Origin: GWB2-37-7 sp942492835 | GTDB taxonomy: Bacteria; Bacillota; Clostridia; Lutisporales; Lutisporaceae | NCBI GenBank assembly: GCA_942492835.1 | Contig: OW818645.1 | Span: 1,302,001 to 1,366,000 of the forward strand | DNA: 64,000 bases | Direction of reading: 5' to 3' | Shown here: positions 63,101-64,000 of the stretch, piece by piece | How the letters are laid out: each line of letters opens with the position of its first letter | How positions within the stretch are numbered: position 1 is the stretch's first letter | Made by a program: the position numbers and the translations under genes | Notes under the pieces: generated by a model | The model's input: the letters and a program-made list of their open reading frames with translations, nothing else | Told to the model about the DNA's origin: nothing | Databases searched by the model: none

Positions 63101-64000
63101 ATGATTAAATTTGAAAGAAATACAGAACTAAATATAGCAATGAAGAACCTCATATGCTCAATGGTTGATGTGAATGACTACATCACAACTATTCTGAACT
63201 ATACGGAAAAAACTCTTACTCCGCAGAAGGAAAAAGAGCTGATAAAAATATTAAAAAAATATAACATTCCTCATGAAGACTTGAAATACGACTCAAAAGC
63301 CCTGACCGAGAATCCGTATTTCGAGAACATCAAACTTGACAGTGTGGACACAGAGACCGTGAGTTATGAGATATCCACCATCAAGAAAAGAACTTTAATT
63401 AGTATGAATTTCCATAAGCCCATTGGAAAATATCTGTTCCACTATCATCCCATCGGATACTTTGAAACAGACATAGATATGCCAGTCCTCAAAGAAGGCA
63501 ATAAGGTATGGATGTCTCCAGCCATCAGCGAAATAGAGAGCATGAGAGACGGAATTGAAAAAGGACATGGGAAATGTCTTACAATGGGACTTGGAATCGG
63601 AGTCCTCCCATATCTTTGGCTGCTGAAAGACGAGGTGGAAAGTGTAACGATAGTTGAATTCAATCACGATGTCATCGATTTATTTGAAAAGTACATCAGA
63701 CCACAGTTTAGAGCCGATAAGAACCTTGAAATCATTCATGGTGATGCCTTCGACTACTACAACGAGGAGTTCCTAAATCAGTTCGACTATGTGTATGTGG
63801 ACTTCTGGGAATCTAGCGGAGATGGTTTGGAATTGTACACAAGGCTCATGAAGAAGAAGATAAACCTCCCTCATGTCGACTACTGGGTGGAGGACTCTAT
63901 TCTCTGCGACGTGAAATACATCGTAGCCCCTTTTCTTTATGCAGTATATGAAGGCAAAAGTGTAACTGATTTCATATCCTCGATTGACGGAGATTCAAAG
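63101..64000 (+). CDS. Methyltransferase/spermidine-synthase-fold protein, 5' part (cut by window edge)
   Basis: The frame is open for 300 codons to the end of the window. After an N-terminal domain of about 130 residues the sequence GKCLTMGLGIGVLPYLWLLK, VTIVEFNHDVIDLFEKY, LEIIHGDAFDYY and FDYVYVDFWES shows the SAM or decarboxy-SAM binding Rossmann fold of the spermidine-synthase/methyltransferase superfamily. TCGAGGTAAT lies before the ATG. Codon use is visibly richer in G and C at third positions (many ctc, gac, atc, aag) than in all other genes here, suggesting a foreign origin. Confidence 0.7.
   Translation, partial: MIKFERNTELNIAMKNLICSMVDVNDYITTILNYTEKTLTPQKEKELIKILKKYNIPHEDLKYDSKALTENPYFENIKLDSVDTETVSYEISTIKKRTLISMNFHKPIGKYLFHYHPIGYFETDIDMPVLKEGNKVWMSPAISEIESMRDGIEKGHGKCLTMGLGIGVLPYLWLLKDEVESVTIVEFNHDVIDLFEKYIRPQFRADKNLEIIHGDAFDYYNEEFLNQFDYVYVDFWESSGDGLELYTRLMKKKINLPHVDYWVEDSILCDVKYIVAPFLYAVYEGKSVTDFISSIDGDSK

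Noticed and set aside
63395..63667. Minus-strand frames under the terminal methyltransferase-fold gene
   Set aside because: They are antisense shadows. The plus frame has a ribosome site, superfamily motifs and runs open for 300 codons.

Overview
The window is a low-G+C, endospore-former chromosome segment, most likely from a member of the Clostridia (Bacillota). This rests on strong AGGAGG ribosome sites, GerM and YhcN/YlaJ sporulation lipoproteins, a clostridial-type single-chain PurL, Agr genes with a clostridial-style AgrD, Spo0A-box-like sites and a copper-amine-oxidase-N/AMIN/amidase_3 cell-wall amidase. Species was not determined. Most genes lie on the minus strand.

Layout. 1-12 kb: a proteostasis locus (tig-clpP-clpX ... 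lonB, the last cut by the window edge) in which about 4 kb of accessory genes sit between clpX and lonB. These include a secreted protein made of six 19-residue repeats, divergent from an HTH-TPR regulator. A DMT transporter, a YhcN-type spore lipoprotein and a TGS/uridine-kinase-type nucleoside kinase follow. 12-17 kb: two tandem thermolysin-family (M4) neutral protease genes and a tRNA-Lys. 17-22 kb: an MBL hydrolase, a small membrane protein, UV endonuclease UvsE, a second DMT transporter, a PC4-like YdbC and a nine-gene tRNA operon with a consensus promoter. 22-28.6 kb: gerM-rph-rdgB, a large amidase and a HypE-like AIR-synthase protein. 28.7-32.7 kb: genes I do not recognise, plus a 50-residue Cys-rich protein. 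32.8-36.7 kb: oppBCDF without oppA. 37-43 kb: ligA, pcrA, purB. 43-45.6 kb: two tiny genes, an HD-GYP protein and an FeS protein behind a CRP/FNR-type class II promoter. 45.7-57.7 kb: de novo purine genes purL-E-C-F-M-N-H, with a divergent LysR regulator and purD beyond it. 57.9-61.3 kb: fni (type 2 IPP isomerase) and an agr locus (agrC-agrB-agrD) with a Ser-type AgrD and no agrA. 61.3-64 kb: a gap with two inverted Spo0A-box-like sequences, an unknown membrane-anchored protein, and the start of a methyltransferase-fold gene.

The most unusual content is peptide signalling. At 2.9-4.8 kb a secreted tandem-repeat peptide precursor sits next to an RRNPP-like receptor candidate. At 59-61 kb there is an Agr system predicted to make a serine lactone instead of the usual Cys thiolactone. 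An oligopeptide importer lies between them at 33-37 kb. If the repeat protein is a polyprotein pheromone precursor, the three loci would give secretion, import and sensing, but this functional link is inference.
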